Shown piece after piece: positions 21,085-29,523 of a stretch of DNA of 64,000 nt. A program made the translations under genes and the position numbers. The notes under the pieces are model-generated. The model was not told the origin of the DNA, did not search any database, and worked only from the letters and a program-made list of their open reading frames with translations. The DNA is from Phyllobacterium trifolii (lineage in GTDB: Bacteria; Pseudomonadota; Alphaproteobacteria; Rhizobiales; Rhizobiaceae): positions 62,001 to 126,000 of the forward strand of contig NZ_JACHXN010000003.1 of the NCBI RefSeq assembly GCF_014192095.1, given 5' to 3'. Positions within the stretch are counted from its first letter, which is position 1. Each line of letters begins with the position of its first letter.

Positions 21085-22134
21085 TCAAGGAATTATTCTG
21101 CGTTCCCGAAGGTCGCGGAACACGCGCATGAACATCTCCTCCGTATCGACATATTCATGGAACCCGGCCCGCCGTAGTCGGGAGCCGTCGGCAAAGAAAT
21201 CATAATCCCAGCCGAAGACCGCATCGCCGAAGCCCCAGGACGACACATCTTTGTAGGGTGTCTTTGCAAGACCGTGCTTCTCGATCATGCGGTTCCACAA
21301 GTCTTCCTTGTCCGTCATGACGACGTTTAATGACATCGGAAGTGGCGGCGCGACCTCCAACTCGAAAAACCGCGCGATCTTCGGCCACATCTCGCTCCAG
21401 CGGAAAAGATCGCCATTGTTGATGTTGAACGCCTGATTGCCACAATGCCGGTTCGTTGCGATGAAAACAGTGGCCCGCGCCAAAAGCCCGGCATCCGTCA
21501 TTTCCAGCAGACTGTCATAGGCGCCGGGTTTGCCGGGAAAGCGCAGTGGAAGGCCGAGTTCTTTCGACATCGAGGCATAGACGGCGATCACCGAAGCAAG
21601 GTTCATAGGATTGCCGAGCGCAAAGCCTACGACGACGGACGGCCGTAATGCCGACCAGGTCCAGCTCTTGCCCTTCAGCAATGCTTCCAAAAAATCCTGC
21701 TGATCGATGTTGAATTCCGGCGGCATGTGATTGGCATCGGTCTCGCGCGCCGGCGTCTTGAACGGGCCAAGATGTGCGCCATAGACCTTGTAACCCTGCA
21801 TCAGGCTGATGTGTTCGAGATCGGGTGCGATCGGTTCGATTGCGTTGACTGTATTCATCAGCATGGCGAGGTTTGGCGGCACAAGCTCGGCCCAACTCGG
21901 CCGGTCTTGATAGGCCGCGTAAAAGATATGGGTCACGTCGGTGAGGTGTGCGAGTTTCGCTTTGGCCGCCGCGGTGTCGAGCAAGTCGACCGCAATGTGG
22001 CTGACCTTCTCGCTTGGGGCACCGCCACGGCGCGACAGGCCAATAATTTCCCATTCGCCCAATTCGACAAGGTGCGAAATCAGATTGCCACCGATGATGC
22101 CATTGGCGCCGACAACAACTGCTTTTTTAGTCAT
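21085..22134 (-). CDS. NAD(P)-dependent SDR, PRISE-like
   Basis: 349-residue extended SDR. The N-terminal motif is VVGANGIIGGNLISHLVELG, followed by IIGLSRRG, FYAAYQDRPSW and a distinctive YKVYGAHLGPFKTPARE block with the active-site YxxxG/K arrangement of the progesterone-5-beta-reductase/iridoid-synthase-like (PRISE) family. Bacterial members reduce enones. It is divergent from a LysR regulator, with a perfect 8-1-8 palindrome between them, so it is very likely that regulator's target. Confidence 0.87.
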   Translation of the reverse strand: MTKKAVVVGANGIIGGNLISHLVELGEWEIIGLSRRGGAPSEKVSHIAVDLLDTAAAKAKLAHLTDVTHIFYAAYQDRPSWAELVPPNLAMLMNTVNAIEPIAPDLEHISLMQGYKVYGAHLGPFKTPARETDANHMPPEFNIDQQDFLEALLKGKSWTWSALRPSVVVGFALGNPMNLASVIAVYASMSKELGLPLRFPGKPGAYDSLLEMTDAGLLARATVFIATNRHCGNQAFNINNGDLFRWSEMWPKIARFFELEVAPPLPMSLNVVMTDKEDLWNRMIEKHGLAKTPYKDVSSWGFGDAVFGWDYDFFADGSRLRRAGFHEYVDTEEMFMRVFRDLRERRIIP

Positions 22135-22146
22135 TTCAAAATCTCC

Positions 22147-22163
22147 GTTTCAGATTCTGAAAC
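22147..22163. promoter_or_regulatory. LysR-type operator candidate in the SDR/LysR divergent region
   Basis: GTTTCAGATTCTGAAAC is a perfect 8-1-8 palindrome containing a T-N11-A core, 13 bases before the SDR start. Position and symmetry fit a binding site for the divergent LysR regulator. No experimental support is visible. Confidence 0.6.
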
Positions 22164-22239
22164 AGATATGATCCATTCATATAGCTTTGCGTAGTGGCCA
22201 AAAAATGATAACATTCATAAGAAATTCTTTGAGGAGACA

Positions 22240-23166
22240 ATGGATAGATTCGCAGCGATGAAGACGTTTGTGCGCGTTGCGGAGCTTGGCACTTTATCCG
22301 CAGCGGCGCGCGAACTTGGCCTGACCCAGCCAGCCGTCAGTCAGCAGATGGCTGCTTTGGAGCGGCATCTGGACGTGCGTCTGTTTCACCGGTCTACGCG
22401 CCAGCTCGCGCTTACCGGAGGTGGCGAAACCTACTACCAGCATGCACGGCAAATCCTGCAGGCGGTGGACGAGGCGGAAGAAAGCGCTGGTGAATTATCC
22501 ACGACGCTGCGCGGAAACCTTCGCGTTCATGGTCCTGTCGGGTTTGGCCAGATGCATCTTTCGCCCATAATCATCGAGTTTCAGCGCCTGCATCCAGACC
22601 TCACGATTGAACTTGTCCTCGATGATCGCTTTGCCGATCTGATTGCGGAGGGCGTCGACGCGGCGATCCGCTTCGGCGAGATGAAATCCTCCGATCTGGT
22701 CGCAAGAAAACTTGCCACATTCGAACGCATACTCGTGGCTTCTCCGGACTATATCGCTGCCCACGGCAAGCCCCGGACACCGGACGACCTTATCCAGCAT
22801 CGCTACATCCGGTTCTCATGGTCACCACAGGGCGAATCGATTCCCCTGATCGGCCCTCATGGCGCTCTCGTAGCGCCAATCCGCTCTACGTTCCTCGCCA
22901 ACAACGCCTTTGTCCTGAATGAAGCACTGTGCGCTGGTCTCGGCATCGGGGGCGCCCAAGTCCCGCTGATCCAGCCACTGCTTGATTCGGGCAAGCTCGT
23001 TCGGATTCTTCGCGATTATGCCTATGCGCCGATGGATGTGCACGTGGTCTATGCGACTGCTCGCTTCCTGCCGCGCAAGGTGCGCGCCTTCATTGATCAT
23101 CTGGCAAGCAGTCTGCAGGCAGTACCGGGCTTGCGCTTAAATCGTATGCCTGAAAAGAACGTATAA
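22240..23166 (+). CDS. LysR family transcriptional regulator
   Basis: 308 residues. The winged helix-turn-helix lies at residues 1-60 (MKTFVRVAELGTLSAAARELGLTQPAVSQQMAALE), followed by a linker helix and a LysR substrate-binding domain of the CrgA/DmlR-like subgroup (GFGQMHLSP, EGVDAAIRFGEM). GAGGAG is three bases before the ATG. Divergent from the PRISE-like SDR and 19 bases upstream of the MAPEG gene, so it may control both. Confidence 0.93.
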   Translation: MDRFAAMKTFVRVAELGTLSAAARELGLTQPAVSQQMAALERHLDVRLFHRSTRQLALTGGGETYYQHARQILQAVDEAEESAGELSTTLRGNLRVHGPVGFGQMHLSPIIIEFQRLHPDLTIELVLDDRFADLIAEGVDAAIRFGEMKSSDLVARKLATFERILVASPDYIAAHGKPRTPDDLIQHRYIRFSWSPQGESIPLIGPHGALVAPIRSTFLANNAFVLNEALCAGLGIGGAQVPLIQPLLDSGKLVRILRDYAYAPMDVHVVYATARFLPRKVRAFIDHLASSLQAVPGLRLNRMPEKNV

Positions 23167-23185
23167 ACGAATAACAGGAGGGACC

Positions 23186-23611
23186 ATGTCACAAACCGCA
23201 ATTTTCTGGCCGATGATCGCGCTGACTTTCCTTATCTATTGTGTCTATGCCGTCCTTATGCTGCGCCGTCGGCAAGCCGTTCTCAGCGGCCAGGCCAGCG
23301 CAAGGGATTTCAAGGTCCCACTCAAAGAGCCAGAGGCCAGCGTTGCGACGGTTCGCAATTTGATCAATCTCTATGAATTGCCGATGCTGTTTTATGTCGT
23401 CTGCCTGGCGCTCTATGCCGTCAACGGCGCCACGTTGCTTGCCGTAATCATAGCCTGGTGTTTTGTGGCAATGCGTGTGGCCCACACCTGTGTGCACATA
23501 ACATCCAATCGCCTGCGCCTGCGCCAACCAATCTTCGTCCTCGGCTTGATTCTCAATGGAGCCTTGTGGGTCATGCTGGCATTACACCTCGCCGTTCCAC
23601 CCGTTATCTAA
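23186..23611 (+). CDS. MAPEG family membrane protein
   Basis: 141-residue four-helix integral membrane protein of the MAPEG family (membrane-associated eicosanoid/glutathione metabolism). It has the helix-2 segment VRNLINLYELPMLFYVVCLAL and CFVAMRVAHTCVHITSNRLRLR, which carry the Glu and Arg residues conserved around the glutathione site. AGGAGG precedes the ATG. It follows the LysR gene by 19 bases, and its stop overlaps the stop of oxyR by four bases (convergent). Glutathione-linked detoxification is plausible; the substrate is unknown. Confidence 0.87.
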   Translation: MSQTAIFWPMIALTFLIYCVYAVLMLRRRQAVLSGQASARDFKVPLKEPEASVATVRNLINLYELPMLFYVVCLALYAVNGATLLAVIIAWCFVAMRVAHTCVHITSNRLRLRQPIFVLGLILNGALWVMLALHLAVPPVI

Positions 23612-24537
23612 GCCGCAAGATCGTCCAGTTCATCCGCCGAAATCATCAACCGGCGACTGCAATCGACGATTGTAATCGCCAGCGCTTCGAAGTCCTCGCG
23701 CCGCTCGCTCTGCTTGCGCCAGATCAAGCCGATTTCACGTGATGGTTCCGGATCGGCAAAAGCCACGATGCGTACGTTATTGCGGCCGGCTTCGGTGCGC
23801 ACGGCAATCTCGGGGATCAGCGTCAGTCCCATGCCGTGGCTGACCATCTGCAGCAGCGTCGCCATGCTGGTCGCGCCATAATTGACCAATTGGCGTTGCT
23901 TCACATTGCTGCACACTGCAAGCGCCTGATCGCGCAGGCAATGACCCTCCTCAAGCAGAAGCAGCCGCTCAAGCGCCACATCCTCCTGCGTCATGGGCGA
24001 GGTGAGAACGTCGATATCATTGTTCGATGTTGCGATCAGGAAGCGGTCGCGAAACAGCGGTTTGGCGACCGTCCCTTCGCCTTCGATCGGTAGGGCCGCG
24101 ATGATGGCGTCCAGATCGCCAAGGCGCAAATCCTCGACCAGCTTCGAGGTAACGGCTTCTCGCAGCTCGATCGCAAGTTCAGGATAGGCCTCGCGGAGAT
24201 CCGGGATCAGCAGCGGCAGCAGATAAGGCGCAATCGTCGGAATAATGCCAAGTCGCAGCCGCCCCCTCAAGGTGCCACGCCTCTGTCCCGCAAGTTCCTC
24301 AAGCGAGCGAATTTCATCGAGAATGCCGCGTATGCGCGGCAGCAGACGCCTGCCCATCTCCGTAAGCACGACCGTCCGCCGCGTCCGCTCGAACAGCGTG
24401 GCTCCGAGGAGCAGCTCCATTTCCGCGATCTGCGCCGAGAGGGCAGGCTGGGATATGCGTGCCATCTCCGCCGCTTTGCGGAAATGCAGCGTGTTGGCGA
24501 GAATGTCGAAATAGCGCATTTGGCGAACTGAAAACAT
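23608..24537 (-). CDS. oxyR: hydrogen peroxide-inducible activator OxyR
   Basis: LysR-type peroxide sensor, 309 residues. Helix-turn-helix at 1-60 (MRYFDILANTLHFRKAAEMARISQPALSAQIAEME). The regulatory domain contains two Cys nine residues apart in GHCLRDQALAVC, matching the C199/C208 redox pair of E. coli OxyR, plus MATLLQMVSHGMGLTLIPE. It is divergent from katA across 141 bases, the classic oxyR/katA layout, so peroxide should activate katA through this protein. Confidence 0.93.
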   Translation of the reverse strand: MFSVRQMRYFDILANTLHFRKAAEMARISQPALSAQIAEMELLLGATLFERTRRTVVLTEMGRRLLPRIRGILDEIRSLEELAGQRRGTLRGRLRLGIIPTIAPYLLPLLIPDLREAYPELAIELREAVTSKLVEDLRLGDLDAIIAALPIEGEGTVAKPLFRDRFLIATSNNDIDVLTSPMTQEDVALERLLLLEEGHCLRDQALAVCSNVKQRQLVNYGATSMATLLQMVSHGMGLTLIPEIAVRTEAGRNNVRIVAFADPEPSREIGLIWRKQSERREDFEALAITIVDCSRRLMISADELDDLAA

Positions 24538-24678
24538 GATAAGTAAATCCTATCAATAATCATTCTAAAATCAATTGGAAACTATGATTAGAAAGGTTCT
24601 ATGGTGTGGTTGAGAACGCGGCTGCGCTAGCGCGCCTGCGGTTCCTTTTGTCAAAACGCGAGATTCGAGGAGAAGCCA
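24538..24678. promoter_or_regulatory. oxyR-katA divergent control region
   Basis: 141 A+T-rich bases. GATAAGTAAATCCTATC (24538-24554) has ATAG/CTAT-like half-sites around a T-N11-A core, consistent with OxyR boxes. Exact promoters for either gene were not resolved. Confidence 0.5.
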
Positions 24679-26175
24679 ATGGCTGACCGTCCAACATTGA
24701 CGACAACCGCCGGTGCACCGGTATCCGACAACCAGAATTCCAGAACCGCCGGCGAGCGCGGTCCTGTTCTGCTGGACGATTATCAGCTCCTGGAAAAGCT
24801 CGCGCATCAGAATCGCGAGCGTATCCCCGAGCGTGTTGTTCACGCCAAGGGCTGGGGTGCATTCGGCACACTGAAAATCACCGGCGACATTTCGAAGTAC
24901 ACCAAGGCGATGGCGTTGCAGCCCGGTACCGAGACGCCGCTGCTTCTGCGTTTTTCCACGGTTGCCGGTGAACTTGGCGCAGCCGATGCCGAGCGTGACG
25001 TGCGCGGTTTCGCTCTCAAGTTCTATACCAGCGAAGGCAACTGGGATCTGGTCGGCAACAACACGCCGGTCTTCTTCGTCCGCGATCCGCTGAAGTTCCC
25101 TGATTTCATCCACACGCAGAAGCGTCATCCGCGCACCAACATGCGGTCCACCACAGCCATGTGGGATTTCTGGTCGCTGTCGCCAGAAAGCCTGCATCAG
25201 GTGACGATCCTCATGTCGGACCGCGGCCTGCCCGTCGCGCCGATGTACATGAACGGCTACGGCTCACATACCTATTCGTTCTGGAACGATGCCGGCGAGC
25301 GCTTTTGGGTGAAGTTCCACTTCAAGACGCAGCAGGGTCACAAGTTTTACACCAATGCCGAGGCTGAGACGCTCATCGGTAAGTCGCGCGAAACCTATCA
25401 GGAAGAGCTGTTTGGCGGCATCGAGCGCGGCGAGTTCCCGAAATGGACTGTCCAGGTCCAGATCATGACCGAGACGCAAGCGGAACAAACCTCATACAAT
25501 CCGTTCGACCTGACCAAGGTCTGGCCGCACGGTGAATTCCCGCCGCTCGAAATCGGTGTCATGGAACTCAACCGCAATGCCGACAACTACTTCGCCGAGA
25601 TCGAGCAGGCCGCGTTCTCGCCCTCCAATGTCGTGCCCGGCATCGGTCATTCGCCGGACAAGATGTTGCAGGCCCGCGTCTTCTCCTATGCGGACGCTCA
25701 TCGCTATCGCCTCGGCACGCACTATGAAGCACTCCCTGTCAACCAGCCGAAATGCCCGGTCCACAACTACCACAAGGATGGCCAGATGAATTTCTTCGGC
25801 CAGAAGTCCGGCAATGTCGACGCCTATTACGAGCCGAACAGCTTCTCCGGCGCTGTCGAACAGCCTTCGGCAAAAGAGCCGCCGCTGAAGCTTTCGGGTG
25901 ATGCGGACCGCTACAATCACCGTATCGGCAATGACGACTACGGCCAGGTGACGGCCTTGTTCAACCTGTTCGATGCCGGTCAGCGCTCGCGCCTGTTCTC
26001 CAACATCGCTGCGGCGATGGATGGCGTGCCGGGGGCAATCATCGAGCGCCAGCTGGTGCATTTCCAGCGTGTCCATCCTGAATACGAGGCCGGTGTTCGC
26101 GCTGCCTTGAAGGAAGCGCACGGCTATGAGGCCAGCACCATTTCGCAGGAAGAAAAAGGCGTCGCTGCCGAGTGA
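24679..26175 (+). CDS. katA: catalase (small-subunit, clade 3 type)
   Basis: Haem catalase that dismutates H2O2. 498 residues, with the N-terminal block [20 protein letters not shown], the distal His55 in [12 protein letters not shown], the distal Asn region [14 protein letters not shown], and the proximal Tyr337 in [14 protein letters not shown]. The RFSTVAGE motif is also intact. Divergent from oxyR. Downstream lie an inverted-repeat element and an intrinsic terminator. Family and activity are secure. Confidence 0.97.
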   Translation: MADRPTLTTTAGAPVSDNQNSRTAGERGPVLLDDYQLLEKLAHQNRERIPERVVHAKGWGAFGTLKITGDISKYTKAMALQPGTETPLLLRFSTVAGELGAADAERDVRGFALKFYTSEGNWDLVGNNTPVFFVRDPLKFPDFIHTQKRHPRTNMRSTTAMWDFWSLSPESLHQVTILMSDRGLPVAPMYMNGYGSHTYSFWNDAGERFWVKFHFKTQQGHKFYTNAEAETLIGKSRETYQEELFGGIERGEFPKWTVQVQIMTETQAEQTSYNPFDLTKVWPHGEFPPLEIGVMELNRNADNYFAEIEQAAFSPSNVVPGIGHSPDKMLQARVFSYADAHRYRLGTHYEALPVNQPKCPVHNYHKDGQMNFFGQKSGNVDAYYEPNSFSGAVEQPSAKEPPLKLSGDADRYNHRIGNDDYGQVTALFNLFDAGQRSRLFSNIAAAMDGVPGAIIERQLVHFQRVHPEYEAGVRAALKEAHGYEASTISQEEKGVAAE

Positions 26176-26189
26176 ATACTCAACGTTCC

Positions 26190-26306
26190 TTACCCTCCCC
26201 CTTGTGGGGAGGGACGGAGCAAAGCGACGGGGAGGGGTCTTTCTTTTTCCGACCAATCCCCTCCCTGCTGCTAACGCAGCCTCCCTCCCCATAAGGGGGA
26301 GGGTAA
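26190..26306. repeat. 117-bp inverted-repeat element after katA
   Basis: Arms TTACCCTCCCCCTTGTGGGG.. (26190-26213) and its near mirror (26283-26306) enclose GGAGCAAAGCGACGGGGAGGGG. This is a common rhizobial intergenic repeat type (recognised from memory). It starts 15 bases after the katA stop. Confidence 0.65.
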
Positions 26307-26339
26307 GAAGCGGCACCGTTAGCGCTATTCCCAACGATC

Positions 26340-26375
26340 AGAAAGCCGGGGCTCCATGCTCCGGCTTTCTTTTCT
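26340..26375 (+). terminator. intrinsic terminator
   Basis: AGAAAGCCGG, 11-base loop, CCGGCTTTCT followed by TTTCTT. Serves katA, or katA plus the repeat element, before rsmB. Confidence 0.8.
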
Positions 26376-26422
26376 TGCCGGGTCCATGTATGCGACACTC
26401 TTGATAAGAAAAAGGAATGCAT

Positions 26423-27712
26423 ATGCGACTTGGTGGACGCCTGCAGGCGGCAATCGAAGTTCTGGACGATATTGAAAATCGCAAGCGGCCGGCTTCCGAC
26501 GCTTTGAAGGATTGGGGATTATCGCATCGCTTTGCCGGTGCGGGCGATCGCGCGGTCATCGGCAATATCGTCTATGATGCCCTCAGGCGGAAACTGTCGC
26601 TTGCCTGGCGCATGGATAGCGATGCGGCGCGTCATATAGCCTTTGGTGTTCTGCTTTCCGATGCGGAACTCGACATTGAGGATATCAATGTCGCTCTCGA
26701 AGGCGATAAATTCGCGCCAGAACCGCTGGAAGCGGAACGCCTGGCGGTCTGGGCAGACCGCGATCTCAATTCCGCGCCGGATCATATTCGCGCCGACGTT
26801 CCGGAATGGTGCATTCCGCATTTCCAGGCAATCTTTGGCGACAAATGGGTCGAGGAAGCGGCAGCCCTCAGCGACCGCCCGCCGGTCGACCTGCGGGTCA
26901 ATACGCTCAAAGCCGATCGCGACAAGGTTTTGAAGGAACTCGCGCGAGCCGGTGCCAATCCTGCACCATTGCTGGAAACTGCCGTGCGCGTCCCGCCCTT
27001 GCGCGCCATGGGCCGCCACCCGAACGTGCAGGCCGAACCCGCCTTCCAGCGCGGCCTGTTCGAAGTGCAGGATCTGGGCTCGCAGCTCGCGGCGAAACTC
27101 TCGAGCGCCAAAGCTGGCGAACAGGTGCTTGATTACTGCGCCGGGGCGGGGGGCAAGACCTTGGCGCTTGCGGCAGAGATGGGCAACAAGGGTCAGATCC
27201 ATGCCTATGATGCCGAGCGCGCTCGCCTTGCACCCATTTTCGACCGGTTGAAGCGGGCAGGGGTGCGCAATGCGCAGGCTCATGCCAATATCGGCGATCT
27301 TGCCCCGCTCGAAGGCCAGATGGACATGGTTCTGGTCGATGCACCTTGCACGGGTTCAGGCACATGGCGGCGCAGGCCAGACGCCAAGTGGCGCCTCAGC
27401 GACCAGCAACTCGAACGCCGCGAGGTGGAGCAACGCGAGGTTTTGGACGCGGCGAAGGCTTACGTGAAACCGGGCGGCCGGCTCGTCTACATAACCTGTT
27501 CGCTGTTCGCGCCAGAAAACGGCGACCAGGTCGCAGCGTTTCTTGATGCCAACAGCGAATACAGTGCCGTCGATACGCAGCCTTTATGGCAGGAGGCGGT
27601 CTCCAAAGAGTCGGGATTGAAGCCGCTGTTTAAAGACGGGACAACCATCCTTTCCCCTTTGTCCACGTCGACTGATGGATTTTTCATTTCAGTTCTCAGG
27701 CGGGAAAAATAA
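26423..27712 (+). CDS. rsmB: RsmB-like 16S/RNA m5C methyltransferase
   Basis: RsmB/NOP-family methyltransferase forming m5C in rRNA. Residues 1-130 are a NusB-like domain. The methyltransferase part has DYCAGAGGKTLALAAEM (SAM motif), VDAPCTGSGTWRRRPD with the product-release Cys, and VYITCSLFAPENG with the catalytic Cys. 429 residues is normal. ATG 26423 has AAGGA six bases upstream, better than ATG 26417. It lies between guaB and guaA. Which cytosine is methylated (C967 in E. coli) is inference. Confidence 0.9.
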   Translation: MRLGGRLQAAIEVLDDIENRKRPASDALKDWGLSHRFAGAGDRAVIGNIVYDALRRKLSLAWRMDSDAARHIAFGVLLSDAELDIEDINVALEGDKFAPEPLEAERLAVWADRDLNSAPDHIRADVPEWCIPHFQAIFGDKWVEEAAALSDRPPVDLRVNTLKADRDKVLKELARAGANPAPLLETAVRVPPLRAMGRHPNVQAEPAFQRGLFEVQDLGSQLAAKLSSAKAGEQVLDYCAGAGGKTLALAAEMGNKGQIHAYDAERARLAPIFDRLKRAGVRNAQAHANIGDLAPLEGQMDMVLVDAPCTGSGTWRRRPDAKWRLSDQQLERREVEQREVLDAAKAYVKPGGRLVYITCSLFAPENGDQVAAFLDANSEYSAVDTQPLWQEAVSKESGLKPLFKDGTTILSPLSTSTDGFFISVLRREK

Positions 27713-27754
27713 AGCTACAAACGGGCTGCGACCTTCGTTGAAGAGAGGAAATGC

Positions 27755-28210
27755 ATGTCCCGTTCCCAAGCGCTTCTGTTGTTTCTCGTATTGGTTATCG
27801 GCGGCGGTCTCGCCATTGGCTACATCACTCTTCCCGGCGAATGGTACGCCGGTCTCGTCAAACCCTCCTTCAATCCGCCGAACTGGATTTTTGCTCCGGT
27901 ATGGACAATCCTCTACATCCTCATAGCCATCGCGGGATGGCGGGTGTGGGATCGTGGATTGAGCGTGCCCCAGGAGTTCTGGTGGGCGCAACTGGCGCTG
28001 AATTTTCTCTGGTCGCCGGCATTTTTCGGCTTCCAGCAGATGGGTCTTGCGCTCATCGTCATCGTCCTTCTACTCATAACCATCATCGGCTTCATAAAGG
28101 TGACGTGGAGTTCTGAGCCGGTATCGGCGCTTCTGTTCGTGCCTTACATGTTGTGGGTGGCCTTCGCGGCGCTTCTCAACGGGTCGCTTTGGAGGCTCAA
28201 TGCAGGCTGA
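27755..28210 (+). CDS. tspO: TspO/MBR family protein
   Basis: 151-residue tryptophan-rich sensory protein with five transmembrane helices. It has the characteristic PGEWYAGLVKPSFNPPNWIFAPVWTILYILIAIAGWRVW block and NFLWSPAFFGFQ. TspO proteins bind tetrapyrroles and are linked to porphyrin breakdown, stress and regulation of photosynthesis or respiration. AGAGG precedes the ATG. The stop overlaps the start region of the nucleosidase gene, suggesting coupling. Confidence 0.92.
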   Translation: MSRSQALLLFLVLVIGGGLAIGYITLPGEWYAGLVKPSFNPPNWIFAPVWTILYILIAIAGWRVWDRGLSVPQEFWWAQLALNFLWSPAFFGFQQMGLALIVIVLLLITIIGFIKVTWSSEPVSALLFVPYMLWVAFAALLNGSLWRLNAG

Positions 28211-28850
28211 TGTGTTCGAGGATGTAACAATGATCGGCGGTAAACGTGTCCTCTTTGTCATGGCCGTCGATGCGGAATACGGGCCGCATCTGCAGCGGCT
28301 ATTCACACCACTGATCACCGGCGTGGGTCCGGTGGAGGCAGCGGTAAGCGTGTCGGCAACGCTGGCCAGCCTTGCGTCAAATGGTGCGCTGCCGGACCTC
28401 GTCGTGTCGCTAGGTTCTGCTGGTTCGCGCACACTCGAGCAGACGAAAGTGTACCAGGTCACCAGCGTTTCGTACCGCGACATGGATGCTTCCGCGCTTG
28501 GGTTCAAAAAGGGCGCAACGCCCTTTTTGAATTTGCCGATTGTGGTCCCGCTTGGCTATCGCATACCCGGCGTGAAAGAGGCTTCGCTATCGACAGGCGC
28601 CAACATCGTCTCCGGCAGCGCCTATGATCAGATCGATGCGGATATGGTGGAGATGGAAACCTTCGCTGTGCTGCGCGCATGCCAGCGCTTTGAGCTGCCG
28701 CTCATCGGCTTGCGCGGCATTTCCGACGGCTCGGCGGACCTTCGTCATGTGGATGACTGGAAGGAATATCTGCACGTCATCGACGAAAAGCTGGCGGTTG
28801 CGGTCGAAGCGATGGCAGGGGCGATTGAGGCTGGAACGATTATTATCTAA
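28200..28850 (+). CDS. mtnN: 5'-methylthioadenosine/S-adenosylhomocysteine nucleosidase
   Basis: Cleaves MTA and SAH to adenine and the thioribosyl compound, recycling SAM by-products. 216 residues, with VLFVMAVDAEYGPHL at the N-terminus, the glycine strand VVSLGSAGSRTL, the purine-site MVEMETFAVLRACQ with Glu, and GLRGISDGSADLRHVDDW with the catalytic Asp. ATG 28200 (GGAGG four bases upstream) overlaps tspO by 11 bases; ATG 28230 (GAGG eight bases upstream) is an alternative. The rhizobial members are a distinct branch from E. coli Pfs. Confidence 0.87.
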   Translation: MQADVFEDVTMIGGKRVLFVMAVDAEYGPHLQRLFTPLITGVGPVEAAVSVSATLASLASNGALPDLVVSLGSAGSRTLEQTKVYQVTSVSYRDMDASALGFKKGATPFLNLPIVVPLGYRIPGVKEASLSTGANIVSGSAYDQIDADMVEMETFAVLRACQRFELPLIGLRGISDGSADLRHVDDWKEYLHVIDEKLAVAVEAMAGAIEAGTIII

Positions 28851-28895
28851 GATTTTTTCTATATTTTTGTTGATACTGAAAAGTGATACTACTAT

Positions 28896-29048
28896 ATGAA
28901 TTTGAACAAGAACCATCGGGCTACACTTGTGGCTATTTTTGCCAAGCCTGTTCGATCTAGCATTGCGTGGCGCGACATTGAATCACTCTTGGTCGCGTGT
29001 CGGGCAGATGTAAGTGAAGGGCAGGATCACGAGTGCGAGTCAGCTTGA
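28896..29048 (+). pseudogene. degraded HicA-family toxin gene
   Basis: The frame at 28896 reads MNLNKNHRATLVAIFAKPVR, then IAWRDIESLLVACRADVSEGQ and stops at 29046-29048. This matches the N-terminal half of HicA proteins found beside this type of HicB. Shifting frame after the EG codons (about 29018) gives AGSRVRVSLNGR, the expected next HicA segment, so a one-base deletion broke the frame. The remaining third, with its FHRPHP-type region, is missing; the sequence runs straight into hicB. The toxin should therefore be inactive. Confidence 0.75.
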
Positions 29049-29393
29049 ATGGAAGATACGACCATGACGATGATGCATTACAAGGGTTATGAAGCCGTCA
29101 TAGAGTTTGATGAAGAAGCCGATATTTTCCATGGCGAAGTGATCAATCTGCGGGATGTGATCACCTTTCAGGGCTCATCGGCCATGGAGCTCAAGCAAGC
29201 TTTTGCCGATTCGATTGAAGACTATCTGGCATTTTGTGCCGAACGCGGCGAAGAGCCGGATAAGCCATTTTCCGGTCAATTCGTCGTGCGAGCCGAACCG
29301 ATCCTCCACAAGGCGATCTCCAGCGCCGCGCGGCGAGCCGGTGTCAGTTTAAACAAATGGGTGGTCACAACGCTCGAACGTTCGATCCGTTAG
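29049..29393 (+). CDS. hicB: HicB family antitoxin, apparently orphaned
   Basis: 114 residues. The N-terminal HicB fold reads HYKGYEAVIEFDEEADIFHG, then VINLRDVITFQGSSAMELKQAF and SIEDYLAFCAERGEEP. The C-terminal part is a ribbon-helix-helix DNA-binding segment (LHKAISSAARRAGVSLNKWVVTTLE). HicB normally neutralises the HicA mRNA-cleaving toxin and represses the operon. Here the upstream hicA is broken, so HicB may persist as a stand-alone repressor or be on the way to loss. The start may be ATG 29064 rather than 29049, since the first codons derive from the hicA junction. Confidence 0.87.
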   Translation: MEDTTMTMMHYKGYEAVIEFDEEADIFHGEVINLRDVITFQGSSAMELKQAFADSIEDYLAFCAERGEEPDKPFSGQFVVRAEPILHKAISSAARRAGVSLNKWVVTTLERSIR

Positions 29394-29523
29394 CCATCTC
29401 CGCCACCATTTCTTGAATCAGAATTGCAACCGCTTCACCCATCCTGTGAACGATCGGAATCACTTTTGTCGTAGGTGCCAGTAACCCATTGCACCGACTC
29501 GACATTTGCTTTAAAGGCCCGCC

